Source of the DNA: Pseudomonadota bacterium
GTDB taxonomy: Bacteria; Pseudomonadota; Gammaproteobacteria; Steroidobacterales; Steroidobacteraceae
DNA: 24,410 bases
Assembly (NCBI GenBank): GCA_016713725.1
Contig: JADJOO010000021.1
Span: 1 to 24,410 of the forward strand
Direction: 5' to 3'
The notes beneath the pieces were generated by a model. It had not been told where the DNA came from. It did not search any database and was given only the letters and a program-made list of their open reading frames with translations. Within the stretch, counting starts at the first letter, position 1. The number at the start of each line of letters is the position of its first letter. Of the stretch, positions 9,915-18,132 are shown piece after piece. Position numbers and translations under genes: made by a program.

Positions 9915-10382
9915 ATGGACACCCCAGACCAGGTCTTCATGCGCCGCGCCATCGAGCTGGCGCGACAGGCGGAAGTGGCCGGAGAAGTGCCGGTTGGCGC
10001 GTTGATCGTGCGCCACGGCCAAGTGATCGCCGAAGGATTCAACCGCCCGATCTCGACGCACGACCCCACGGCGCACGCCGAGATGATCGCGTTGCGTGCA
10101 GCCGCCGCGCGCAGCGACAGTTACCGCCTGCCGGGTACAACACTGTACGTGACGCTCGAACCCTGCGCGATGTGCGCTGGGGCGATGGTGCATGCGCGGG
10201 TGGAGCGTCTCGTTTACGCCGCGACCGATCCCCGCGCGGGCGCGGCGGGCAGCGTCTTCAACGTCGTGCAGAACCCCGCACTCAACCACCGGCTCGACGT
10301 CGACGCGGGTGTCCTCGGTGACGAATGCGGATCGTTGCTGCGCAATTTCTTCGTCGCGCGCCGCAGTCCAACTGCGGACTAA
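9915..10382 (+). CDS. tadA: tRNA-specific adenosine deaminase TadA
   Basis: This deaminase converts A34 of tRNA-Arg(ACG) to inosine, allowing decoding of CGU, CGC and CGA; it is essential in most bacteria. The protein of about 155 residues has the cytidine-deaminase-fold zinc site: HAEMIAL (His ligand and catalytic Glu, about 10075-10095) and PCAMCAGAMVHAR with the two Cys ligands. VPVGALIV, the YVTLEP strand and AATDPRAGAAGSVFN are typical. I prefer the ATG at 9915 (MDTPDQVFMRRAIELA), which matches family N-termini, over an in-frame ATG at 9897; AGGACG just upstream can serve as ribosome-binding site. The frame is undamaged. Its stop TAA (10380-10382) overlaps the stop of the convergent mltF (10379-10381). 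The 289 bases upstream hold no gene I recognise and presumably the divergent promoters for this gene and the propeller protein. Confidence 0.95.
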   Translation: MDTPDQVFMRRAIELARQAEVAGEVPVGALIVRHGQVIAEGFNRPISTHDPTAHAEMIALRAAAARSDSYRLPGTTLYVTLEPCAMCAGAMVHARVERLVYAATDPRAGAAGSVFNVVQNPALNHRLDVDAGVLGDECGSLLRNFFVARRSPTAD

Positions 10383-11776
10383 CGTCCACTCGTGCCGTTG
10401 GCACCCAGCTCGGGATCGGGCGGCGCACCCTCCGCGGTCATCGACGTCCCGGCGACCTGCAGGATGTTCAGGTAAGCCTGCACGTTGTCGACGTAGCGCA
10501 CGGGCTCCCAGCCGCGGGCGTAGCCGCGTTTCGTGTGTGTACCAGCGCTCCTGGCTCAGCAGGGGCAGGAATTCACGCACGTCCTCCCAGCGGTCGGGAT
10601 TGCGGCCAGCCTGTTGTGCGAGCACCCGCGCATCCTCGACGTGACCGAGGCCCACGTTGTAGGCGGCCACCGCAAACCACGTGCGGTCCGGCTCGGGAAT
10701 CCGGCGGGGCATGTCGCGTATCAGCATCGAGAGGTATTTAGCGGCTCCGAAAATGCTCGAGCGTGGATCGCGACGGTCGCCGGTCCGCATCCGGGATGCG
10801 GTGTCCTCGGTGAGCTGCATCAGGCCGCGTACGCCAGTGAACGAAACAGCGTGCGGATCCCACTTCGATTCCTGATAACCCATCGCTGCGAGCAGTCGCC
10901 AGTCCAGCTTGTGCTGTTGCGCGGCTTCCTGGAACCATGCGGAGTATGTCGGTAGCCGGCTCTGCAGGTGCTCCATGAAGTTGCGCGAGAACAGGTAGTC
11001 GAACCGTTCGTCCTCGCCGTAGTACCTCTCAAGCAGCGTGGCGATCACTCGTCGTGGCGCGCGAGGACGAAGAATGCGTTGACCCGGTCGAGCAGGCTCG
11101 AGTCGTTGCCGGCGGTGCTCACGACCCAGGTCAGTGCGCGTTCGGGCGACAGGTCGATCGCGATGGCCAGCTCGGGGTGCACGGAGCGATTCAACGCGAA
11201 CTCGGTCGAGGAGGCGAGTGTGTACTGCACCTTGCCTTGCGACACGTCGGCCAGGATTTCCTCGGTGTCGGTGGCGTCGCGTTCGATCCAGGAGAGGTCC
11301 GGGTATTTCAGCCGCAGGTCCTCCAGCGTCCGCTGGTGGGCGCTGGCTGCCCCGACCTCGATCTGGCCACGACCCGCGTCGGCGATGCTGGCTGGCCGGG
11401 CAGAGCGACGTCGGTACACGAGGTGCTCCCGGACGCGTTGGTAACCCGGTCCGAACTGGACGCCCCGGGGCAGGGCGATACCCGTCGAGAGGCCAGCCGC
11501 CGCAATGTGAGCCCGGCCTGCAGCGACTTCCTCGATCGCGGCATCGCGGGTTTTGACCGTGTACAGGCGCAGGGGCACGCCAAGGTGTTCGGCGAACCGG
11601 CTGGCGAGGTCATAGGCCGGGCCTTCGGGACCATGGCTGCCGAGGTAGTAGGCGTCCGGGCTGTTGCGGGTGACTACCCGGAGCTCGCCGTCAGCCAGAA
11701 TCCGCTGCAGGAGCGGGGGCGGCTGGGCACAGGTGGCCAGCAACAATGTCGACAGCAGGGCGAGTAATACTTTCAT
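10379..11776 (-). CDS. mltF: Membrane-bound lytic murein transglycosylase F (two frame switches)
   Basis: MltF cleaves peptidoglycan glycan strands to 1,6-anhydro ends at the outer membrane. ATG 11776 begins MKVLLALLSTLLLATCAQPP, a lipoprotein-like signal (LATC). An extracellular solute-binding (SBP3) domain follows: GELRVVTRNSPDAYYLGSHG, then AYDLASRFAEHLGVPL. The first frame stops falsely after FFVLARHDE near 11045. Adding one base joins it to IATLLERYYGEDERFDYLFS and the SLT domain. That domain includes LAAMGYQESKWDPHAVS with the catalytic Glu, GVRGLMQLTEDTA, and AAYNVGLGHVEDAR. A second switch near 10535 gives a GYARGWEPVRYVDNVQAYLN tail, ending at TAG 10379-10381. The total of about 466 residues is the normal size, and E. 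coli MltF is one continuous protein. I therefore treat the two open frames as one gene with sequence errors, not as a split pair. Confidence 0.9.
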
Positions 11777-11855
11777 GGGGTTAGGGCTGACCGGCCGAGC
11801 CCATTGTGCCTTCCGGCGCCGTGCGGTGCGCGGGTGGTGCTAGGCCGCGGCCTGC

Positions 11856-11861
11856 TATAGA
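11856..11861 (+). promoter_or_regulatory. Possible -10 box for tRNA-Ser
   Basis: TATAGA(AT) lies 15 bases before the tRNA and is followed by a GC-rich discriminator (GCGGCCC), as expected for a stringently controlled stable-RNA promoter. No good -35 hexamer is present at 17 bases spacing (GGTGGT at 11833-11838), so the call is weak. Confidence 0.35.
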
Positions 11862-11876
11862 ATTCGCGGCCCTCGC

Positions 11877-11969
11877 GGAGAGGTACCGAAGCGGTCATAA
11901 CGGCGCCGACTCGAAATCGGATGGGGGTTTAATAGCCCCACGTGGGTTCGAATCCCACCCTCTCCGCCA
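11877..11969 (+). tRNA. tRNA-Ser (anticodon CGA)
   Basis: This complete 93-base class II tRNA reads UCG serine codons. The acceptor stem GGAGAGG (11877-11883) pairs perfectly with CCTCTCC (11959-11965), followed by discriminator G and an encoded CCA (11967-11969). The anticodon stem CCGA/TCGG encloses CTCGAAA, giving anticodon CGA with T33. The long variable arm has the stem TGGGG...CCCCA. The T-arm is GTGGG-TTCGAAT-CCCAC. Serine is supported by the long variable arm, the G discriminator and the anticodon. It stands alone, not in a tRNA cluster, between mltF and the methylamine-type genes. Confidence 0.96.
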
Positions 11970-12165
11970 GGGCTAACCCAGGACACCCCCCGCCGATGCC
12001 GCCGGCGAGCGTTCGGTGAAGTTGCGCGCCCAAGAGAGGACGGCCAGAACCAAGCATGAGAACCCACGGGACGTGGGGTCGACCCATCCGCATCGCGAAC
12101 CCGCACAGGCACAGGACGATGGTCCGACGAACTTACACGCGACACCTCCGCGAATGCGCCGGACG
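11970..12165. other. Intergenic region after tRNA-Ser
   Basis: There is no gene in these 196 bases. One short hairpin, CCCAC-GGGAC-GTGGG (12063-12077), is present, but with no T-run, so I do not call a terminator. It could lie in the 3' untranslated part of the dehydrogenase transcript. Confidence 0.3.
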
Positions 12166-14579
12166 TCAACCACGCAGCTTCACACCAGGCGGATCGTAGG
12201 GCGGGGCGCGCAGGATCCGGGCCGCGCGCGGTTTGCCCAGGATCGTGACCGACAACGGGTCGGATGTTTCGCACCACTCGGTGTTGATGTAGGCCAGCGC
12301 AAGGCTCTGCCGCACGTGGTGACCGTACGCCCCGGAAGTGACGTAACCGATGCGTTTGCCCGCGCGATGAATCGGTGCGTAGCCCGTCGCGTCGGCTTCG
12401 GGCGACTCGACTTGCAGCAGCGCCAGCTTCATCTCGGGTCCAGAAACCCGCGCAGCCAGTAACGCATCCCGTCCGATGAAGCCACCCTTTTCCGCAGCGA
12501 CGAAACGTTCGAGCCCTGCCATTGCGGGAGTGCAGGACGTGGAGAACTCGAGCGACCAGACGCCGTAGCCCTTCTCCAGCCGCAGGCTGTCCTGTGCGCG
12601 CATGCCGATCGGGCGCAGCCCCAGCGGAAAGCCGGCGGCCGTCAGCTCTTGCCAGAGTGCGCGCTGCTGCGGCGCACGTACGTTGATCTCGTAACCGAGT
12701 TCGCCGGTGAGGGAGAGGCGTGCGACAACCGCGGGTATCGATGCGACGTTGATGCTGGCGCAACCCATGAACGGAAGGCCGCGGTCGGAAACGTCGCTTT
12801 GCGTAAGTGATGAGAGTATTTCGCGCGACCTGGGTCCCGACAGTGAAAAGCCGAGCCAGCTCTCCGAAAGGTTCTCGATCTCCACGCCCGAGGCGGGTAA
12901 GTGATCGCGGAACCAGCGCAGGTGCCACTCCTGCAGGTAGTACGAACCGACGAGCCAGTACCGATCCCTGTCGAGCCGCGTCACGGTGAGATCGCCCATC
13001 AGGCGACCTGCAGGATTCAGCATAGGTGCCAGGCGAATACGTCCCACGGCGGGCAGGCGCGAGGCGAGCAGGTGGTCGAGCCATTGCCCTGCGCCGGGTC
13101 CGCGGACTTCGTAGCGCGCGTATACGCCGGTATCCAACAGTCCCGCTGCGCTGCGGGTCGCCGCAACTTCCGCCGCGACGAATCGCTCCGCCGCGGACCG
13201 ACGCAACGTCGGTGGCTCGACGAAATCCGGTTCGCCCGTCGCGAAATATTGCGGTGATTCCATGCCCCACACGACGCCGAAGCGCGCGCCTAGCGCCTTT
13301 TGCGCCTCGTAGCTCGGCGTCGTCTTCAGGGGTCGGCCGGCCGGCAACTCCTCGTTGGGATAGGCGATGACGAAACGTCGTGCGTAGAACTGCGCCGTGG
13401 TATCGCGCAGGTAGCAGTCGTCGGCTGCGAACCTGCCGTAACGCGCGACGTCCATGCCGAAGATGTCGGTGCCGGGGTCGCCCTCGACCATCCACTCCGA
13501 CAGCACCCTGCCGATTGCGCCGCCCTGCGAGAAACCGCTCATGCAGCCGCACGCCGCCCAGAAATTGCGCAGGCCAGGCACGGGACCGACGAGCGGATTG
13601 CCGTCGGGCGTAAAGGTGAACGCACCGTTGACCCACTTGCGAATGCCCGCGCGTTCCAGTGTCGGGAAGCGCGAGAACCCGATCAGCAGCTCAGGACTGA
13701 TGCGGTCGATGTCTTCAGGCAGCAACTCCATGCCGTAGTCCCACTCGGCACCCTCAGTCTGCCAGTGCCGCGGATTGCGTTCATACACTCCGAGGATCAC
13801 GCCTTTGCGTTCCTGCTGCAGGTACGTGCAGCCCTCGAGATCGGTTACGCACGGCATCTCGTCGGGACGTGCCAGCAGCTCCGGCAGGTCCTCGGTGATG
13901 AGGTAGTGGTGCTGCATCGGCGTGAGCGGCAGGTCGACGCCGGCCATGCGTCCGACGCGGCGTGCCCAGAGTCCGCCGGCATTGACCACGTGCTGCGCGA
14001 CGACCGCTCCTGTTCGGTCTCGACGAGCCAACCGTCAGCGTGCGGTTTCAGTCCCGTCACGCGGTTGCGCAGGATCACGTCGGCCCCGCGCCTGCGGGCA
14101 GCAATCGCGAAGGCGTGCGTCGTGCCGTGCGGACCCACTGCGCCTTCGTGCGCGTCGAAGAGGCCGCCGAGCAGGCCACGGGGGTCGACGATCGGGCACT
14201 CGGTCACGATCTCTTCCGGTGTCGCCAGTCGCGCTTCGATGCCAATGGTCTCGTAAATCGCGAACTCGGACTGCAGCCATTCCCAGCGCTCGGGCGTCGT
14301 TGCGATGCTGTAGCCGCCGGGCATGTGCAGCCCGACGTTCTGGCCGCTCTCGGCCTCGATCTCCTGGTACAGCTTGATCGTGTACGCCTGCAGGGCAGCG
14401 ATGTGCGGGTCGTCATTGATGGCGTGGAATCCCGCCGCGGCGTGCCAGGTCGAGCCTGCCGTCAGCTCCGTGCGCTCAATCAGGGCGATGTCGCCCCAAC
14501 CCTTGCGCGTGAGGTGATACAGAACGCTCGCGCCGACGATGCCGCCGCCGATCACGACGACGCGATAGTGGCTCTTCAT
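12166..14579 (-). CDS. Dimethylglycine/sarcosine dehydrogenase-like FAD and folate enzyme (one frame switch)
   Basis: The family oxidatively demethylates dimethylglycine or sarcosine, passing the one-carbon unit to tetrahydrofolate and electrons to an acceptor. ATG 14579 begins YRVVVIGGGIVGASVLYHLT, the Rossmann GxGxxG FAD motif (residues about 9-14). GSTWHAAAGFHAIN carries the His that in mammalian dimethylglycine dehydrogenase is covalently bound to FAD. One switch near 14015 joins DGWLVETEQ to GAVVAQHVVNAGGLWARRVG. The second half is clean: FAO_M-like region, then a GcvT domain (QWLDHLLASRLP, GRLMGDLTVTRL, LSLTGELGYEI, LGLRPIGMRAQDSLRLEKGY) and the GcvT C-terminal barrel ending at TGA 12166-12168. 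About 804 residues is the usual length for the four-domain enzyme. It follows the MttB gene by 6 bases on the same strand, so the two are almost certainly cotranscribed. Exact substrate is inference. Confidence 0.88.
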
Positions 14580-14585
14580 CGCCTG

Positions 14586-16136
14586 CTATTCCTCGTCGAG
14601 GCTGTCCGACAGCACGGCACGGCGTTCGCACATGCATTGGCTCAGGGCTTCGTCGATGGCGGGGTCGAGACCAGGGTCTTCGTAGTCGGCGAGCATGCGC
14701 TTCCAGACCACGTTTGCACGCTGCTCGGCGTTCAGGCTGCCTTCGCTCGACCACTGTTCGTACGAGGAGTAGTCCGCGATGGTCGACTGGTGAAAAGCCG
14801 CCTCGAAATTCTCCTGCGTATGCGCGCAACCGAGGAAGTGGCCCCCCGGACCGACTTCACGGATGGCATCCATGGCCTGGCCGCGTGGGCTCACGTCCAT
14901 GCCGTTCGCCAGCGCCTGCATCATCGCGAGCTGGTCGATGTCCATCACGAACTTCTCGTACCCGGCGACGAGTCCGCCTTCGAGCCAGCCGGCGGCGTGC
15001 GTGACGAGGTTGACGCCCGCGAGCAGGGTCGGCAGCAACGTATGCGCGCTCTCGTAGGCGGCCTGCGCATCGGCAACTTTCGACGAGCAGAGCGATCCGC
15101 CGCTGCGGCAGGGCACGCCGAGCCTGCGGGCCAGCTGCGCTGTGGCGAAAATCATCTGGGTGGCTTCGGCCGTGCCGAACGTGGGCGCGCCGGTGCGCAT
15201 CGAGATGGCGCCGACGAACGAGCCCATGATCACTGGCGCACCGGGCCGTACGAGTTGCGTCAAAGCCATACCGGCCATCGTCTCGGCGAGCAATTCTGCC
15301 ATGCAGCCCGCAGGTGTCACGGGCCCCATCGCGACGGCGAGCACGGCGGGCACCACGATCGTGCCCTGGTTCTGCGAAGCGAAGGCACGCAGCGCGCCGA
15401 GCATGCGGCCGTCCAATGTCAGCGGAGAATTCGAATTGATATTGCCCAGCAGTACGCAGTTGGCCTGGATGAAATCCTGGCCGAACAGGATGCCGGCCAT
15501 GCGTACGGCGTCCGCCGCGTGGCCTGGAGTTTCCGGCGTGCCCTCGCAGCCCTGGTCGCTGTAACGGAAGAACGCATACTGGACGTCGAGATGGCGCTTG
15601 CCCTCGGGCACGTCCATCGGCTCGACCATGCAGCCGCCGGAGAAATGTATCGCGGGCGCGACGTGGGCGAGCTTGATGAAGTTGTGCAGGTCGGCAAGCG
15701 TGCCGTAGCGGCGGCCGCCATCGAGATCCGTCACGAACGGCGGGCCGCCCACCGGTGAAAACCGTGGCGTCGCCGCCGAGACGCACGCTGCGCGCCGGGT
15801 TTCTCGCGTGCAGCATGAACTCGCGTGGTGCCGTGCGCAGCAGCTGGCGGCGAGTCCGCGCGGAATACGCACGCGCTCGCCCCTGCACGTCGGCACCTGC
15901 CTCCGCCACAGGCGCAATGATTCCAGGTCGCGCCGGAACTCGATGCCGATTTCTTCGAGGATCGTCTCAGCGTTGGTCTCGATGATCTCGACAGCTTCGT
16001 CGTTCAGCAGCTCGACCGTGGGGATGCGGCGACGAATGTAAGGTAGCTTTCCAGCCGCGCGGTGCGAGCGTGCCGCGCGACGGATCTCGCGGTTGCTGGT
16101 GCGGCCGGTGCGATTGATCGTTGACGTGTCGCTCAA
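14586..16136 (-). CDS. MttB-family (non-pyrrolysine) methylamine/betaine methyltransferase
   Basis: This is a TIM-barrel methyltransferase of the trimethylamine:corrinoid family. About 516 residues match the family length. The start is a TTG at 16136 (LSDTSTINRTGRTSNREIRR, then LPYIRRRIPTVELLNDEAVE). Other clear family stretches are HFSGGCMVEPMDVPEGKRHL, LLGNINSNSPLTLDGRML, PVTPAGCMAELLAETMAGM, MRTGAPTFGTAEATQM, GVPCRSGGSLCSSKVADAQA and GPGGHFLGCAHTQENF. No in-frame TAG interrupts it, so it is not the pyrrolysine enzyme; characterised non-Pyl relatives act on glycine betaine and similar quaternary amines. Between about 15910 and 15750 the right protein (AEAGADVQG, LLRTAPREFMLHARNPARS) lies in another frame, returning at PVGGPPFVTD. 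These are compensating shifts, so the long open frame carries a garbled patch. No corrinoid protein gene is seen beside it. Confidence 0.88.
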   Translation of the reverse strand: MSDTSTINRTGRTSNREIRRAARSHRAAGKLPYIRRRIPTVELLNDEAVEIIETNAETILEEIGIEFRRDLESLRLWRRQVPTCRGERVRIPRGLAASCCARHHASSCCTRETRRAACVSAATPRFSPVGGPPFVTDLDGGRRYGTLADLHNFIKLAHVAPAIHFSGGCMVEPMDVPEGKRHLDVQYAFFRYSDQGCEGTPETPGHAADAVRMAGILFGQDFIQANCVLLGNINSNSPLTLDGRMLGALRAFASQNQGTIVVPAVLAVAMGPVTPAGCMAELLAETMAGMALTQLVRPGAPVIMGSFVGAISMRTGAPTFGTAEATQMIFATAQLARRLGVPCRSGGSLCSSKVADAQAAYESAHTLLPTLLAGVNLVTHAAGWLEGGLVAGYEKFVMDIDQLAMMQALANGMDVSPRGQAMDAIREVGPGGHFLGCAHTQENFEAAFHQSTIADYSSYEQWSSEGSLNAEQRANVVWKRMLADYEDPGLDPAIDEALSQCMCERRAVLSDSLDEE

Positions 16137-16159
16137 GGGGTAGCTGTTGACGTCGATCG

Positions 16160-17569
16160 TCAGGCCGGACGCTTCTGCCGCAGGTCCCCACGCACGCGCG
16201 CGTACTCGAGCTCGAATGCCTCGGAAAACGACCGCGGCATTTCTTCGCTGCCGGCGGTCTGCTGGGTGAGAAGGCGGTAGAACTCAGAATAATGCTCCCA
16301 GTACCTGGGACGCGGGTCCTGCCCGGTGCGAGCTGGCGGGCGCGGCCTTGCTCGAACTGGTCGGCGACGTTCGCCGGCGAGAGCTGGCCCAGCATGGAGT
16401 CGAGCCCTGCCTTCATGCCGGCGGCGAGTGCAGTCTCGTGGTCACGCATGTCCTGCAGCACGTCCCGCAACGAGTCGACCGGACCCGCGAAGAGTCGCCC
16501 GTGTGCTTCGAAGAGGCGCTGCAACGCCTGCTCGATGCTCGTCGACGAAGCGGAGCGGGTTGCTGCTGTTGCCCGCCGCCAACGGCACTGCCGCAACGGC
16601 TGCAGCGACGGCGCCTGTCGCACGCGCACGCAGGATGTCGTTGAGTCCGACGACTGCTTCACGCAGCAACTGGCCAGCGACCGAGCGGCAGCATGGCCTG
16701 TGCTTCCGGTGAGAAGCGTCGCAGGATCGATGCCGGCGCCGCGGCAGAAGGCCTGCACGGCCGACTGCAGGTCTGCCCACGTGCTGGCCTGCTGGTGAAA
16801 CGGGACCGAGCGTTCACGGGCTTCGACGCGCGTCTTGCGTCGCGCGAGTGCGTCCTCGAGTTCCTCGCGCGGAATCTGGCGCGTCTTGAGCGCCCAGTCC
16901 TGGTTGCCGGGTGGCGTTGCCGCCGGCCGGAGGTGGTGGCGCAAGGGCGGGGTCGCCATCATCGGCCGGCGCCATGGCCGGCACGACCGAATCGATCCTG
17001 CCCGTGCGCGTCGGATCGAACGTACTCTCACCGGACGGTTTCCCGGTGCGCTGCAGCGACTCGAGCAGGTTCGCGCGCGCCGCGGCGTCAAGGCGCATGC
17101 CGAACGCATTGCCGATCGGGAGCGAGTCGCTCGAACCGGTCTCGCGCGGAGTCAGCAGGTTGTCGAAATTGAGGCTGTGGCCGATGTCCGAGTCGAGGTG
17201 TTTCGCGGCGGATTGTTCTTCACCCGTCGCCGGCAGGAAATCGATGCGATTGTCGAGGCTGACGAGGATGTCGTAGTCGCCCACGCGCAGCCGGTCGCCG
17301 TCGTGCAACTCGACACGGCCCGTGTCCGAGGCAGGCTCGTCCGCGTCATTGATGAAGACGCCGTTCGTGCTGGTGTCGACCAGCCAGTACTTGCCGCTGT
17401 GGAACTGCACTTCGAAATGGTGGCCGGAAACCACGCGACGCGGGTCGGGCAGGACCCAGTCGTTGCCGGGCGCACGTCCAACGGTGCCACCGTTCACGCC
17501 GAACACGCGTGAACGGTTCTCGCCGAGTTCGCGATAGTGGTCGCTGATGACGCGAAGTTTGATGGCCAT
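16160..17569 (-). CDS. tagH: Type VI secretion FHA-domain protein (TagH-like), frameshifted
   Basis: ATG 17569 starts an N-terminal FHA phosphothreonine-binding domain (residues about 1-105): GGTVGRAPGNDWVLPDPRR, SGHHFEVQFHSGKYWLVD, then TSTNGVFIN. The conserved Gly-Arg, Ser-x-x-His and Asn-Gly are all present. A Pro/Ala-rich linker follows. The C-terminal part is the T6SS FHA C-domain, read through switches near 16920, 16690, 16550 and 16325: LQSAVQAFCRGAGIDPATLL, GQLLREAVVGLNDILRAR, NSSNPLRF, ALQRLFEAHGRLFAGPVDSL, QDMRDHETALAAGMKAGLDS, and YWEHYSEFYRLLTQQ to TGA 16160-16162. About 469 residues fits TagH. In known systems TagH works with the PpkA/PppA kinase-phosphatase pair to control secretion. 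No other T6SS gene is in the window. It precedes the mttB gene by 23 bases on the same strand, so the three genes probably form one transcript. Confidence 0.82.
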
Positions 17570-17630
17570 GATATTGCTGACGCTGGCTGCCTGATGCCTG
17601 CAGTCTATCCCGGCGACAGGCCGGAAGCGG

Positions 17631-17659
17631 CTGACGCTGGTCCGCGACCCTTGTAATAT
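17631..17659 (+). promoter_or_regulatory. Possible promoter for the DUF1820 gene
   Basis: CTGACG (17631-17636) and TAATAT (17654-17659) are separated by exactly 17 bases, and a TG precedes the -10 box as in extended -10 promoters. It lies in the 121-base divergent gap between the FHA gene and the DUF1820 gene. The -35 box matches TTGACA at only four positions. Confidence 0.35.
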
Positions 17660-17690
17660 GCGACGACCTCACGCAAGGCGTGCCGGCCTC

Positions 17691-18113
17691 ATGGCTCCAG
17701 TCACATTTTCAAGGTCATTTTCCACAGCCAGGGCAAGGTCTTCGAGATCTATGCCCGCAAGGTGGGCCATGGCGCGATGTTCGGCTTCATCGAGGTCGAG
17801 GAACTGATCTTCGGCGAGAGGTCGTCCGTCGTGGTGGACCCTTCCGAGGAAAAGATCCAGGTCGAATTTGCCGGCGTGAAGCGCACCTACCTGCCGCTGC
17901 ATTCCGTGATCCGCATCGACGAGGTGCCAAGTCAGGCGTCAGCAAGGTCTGGGCGGCGGATTCGGCCTCAATGTCGCCCAGTTTCCGTTCCCCATGTACA
18001 CCCCCGCCAGGCCGGTCCCGGCAACCGCGGATGGTAGAGCAGCGACGCGGCCTTACGCCGTGTGCGCTGGCCCCGGGCAGTCGGCTCGGTATCATTCGCC
18101 GGCTCATATTTGA
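17691..18113 (+). CDS. DUF1820 family protein (frameshifted at both ends)
   Basis: ATG 17691, with one base missing just after it, gives the family N-terminus: SSHIFKVIFHSQGKVFEIYA, then RKVGHGAMFGFIEVEELIFG. ERSSVVVDPSEEKIQVEFAG and VKRTYLPLHSVIRIDEV follow, a very typical DUF1820 core of about 80 residues. A second shift near 17930 gives KSGVSKV. A third yields a GGFGLNVAQFPFPMYTP-like tail, typical of the family end. The stop is uncertain: the frame with the MYTP tail runs to TGA 18111-18113, another ends at 18037. The family is short, soluble, common in gammaproteobacteria and of unknown function. It lies just upstream of purL on the same strand. Confidence 0.8.
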
Positions 18114-18132
18114 CCGGCGGCCGCCCTCGCTC

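Noticed and set aside
9534..11048. A 504-codon open frame on the minus strand covering mltF, the tadA region and the start of the propeller gene
   Set aside because: Only its first part (to about 10535) is the MltF lytic domain; the rest runs antisense through tadA and into the propeller signal peptide with low-complexity Arg/Ala-rich sequence.
11045..11048. mltF split into two separate genes (solute-binding protein plus lytic enzyme)
   Set aside because: The two parts together have exactly the length and order of single-chain MltF, and one added base fuses them; a sequencing indel is simpler.
12063..12077. A rho-independent terminator downstream of the dehydrogenase
   Set aside because: The hairpin has only five pairs and no T-run on either strand.
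11855..13636. A 593-codon open frame on the minus strand through the tRNA
   Set aside because: It overlaps the dehydrogenase in another frame and crosses an intact tRNA gene; composition is that of a high-GC shadow frame.
14040..15758. A 572-codon open frame on the plus strand
   Set aside because: It is the antisense shadow of the dehydrogenase and MttB genes, His/Arg/Ala-rich with no family pattern; the minus strand reads recognised enzymes throughout.
14586..16136. Pyrrolysine-containing trimethylamine methyltransferase
   Set aside because: No in-frame TAG inside the reading frame and no pyl genes; it belongs with non-Pyl relatives.
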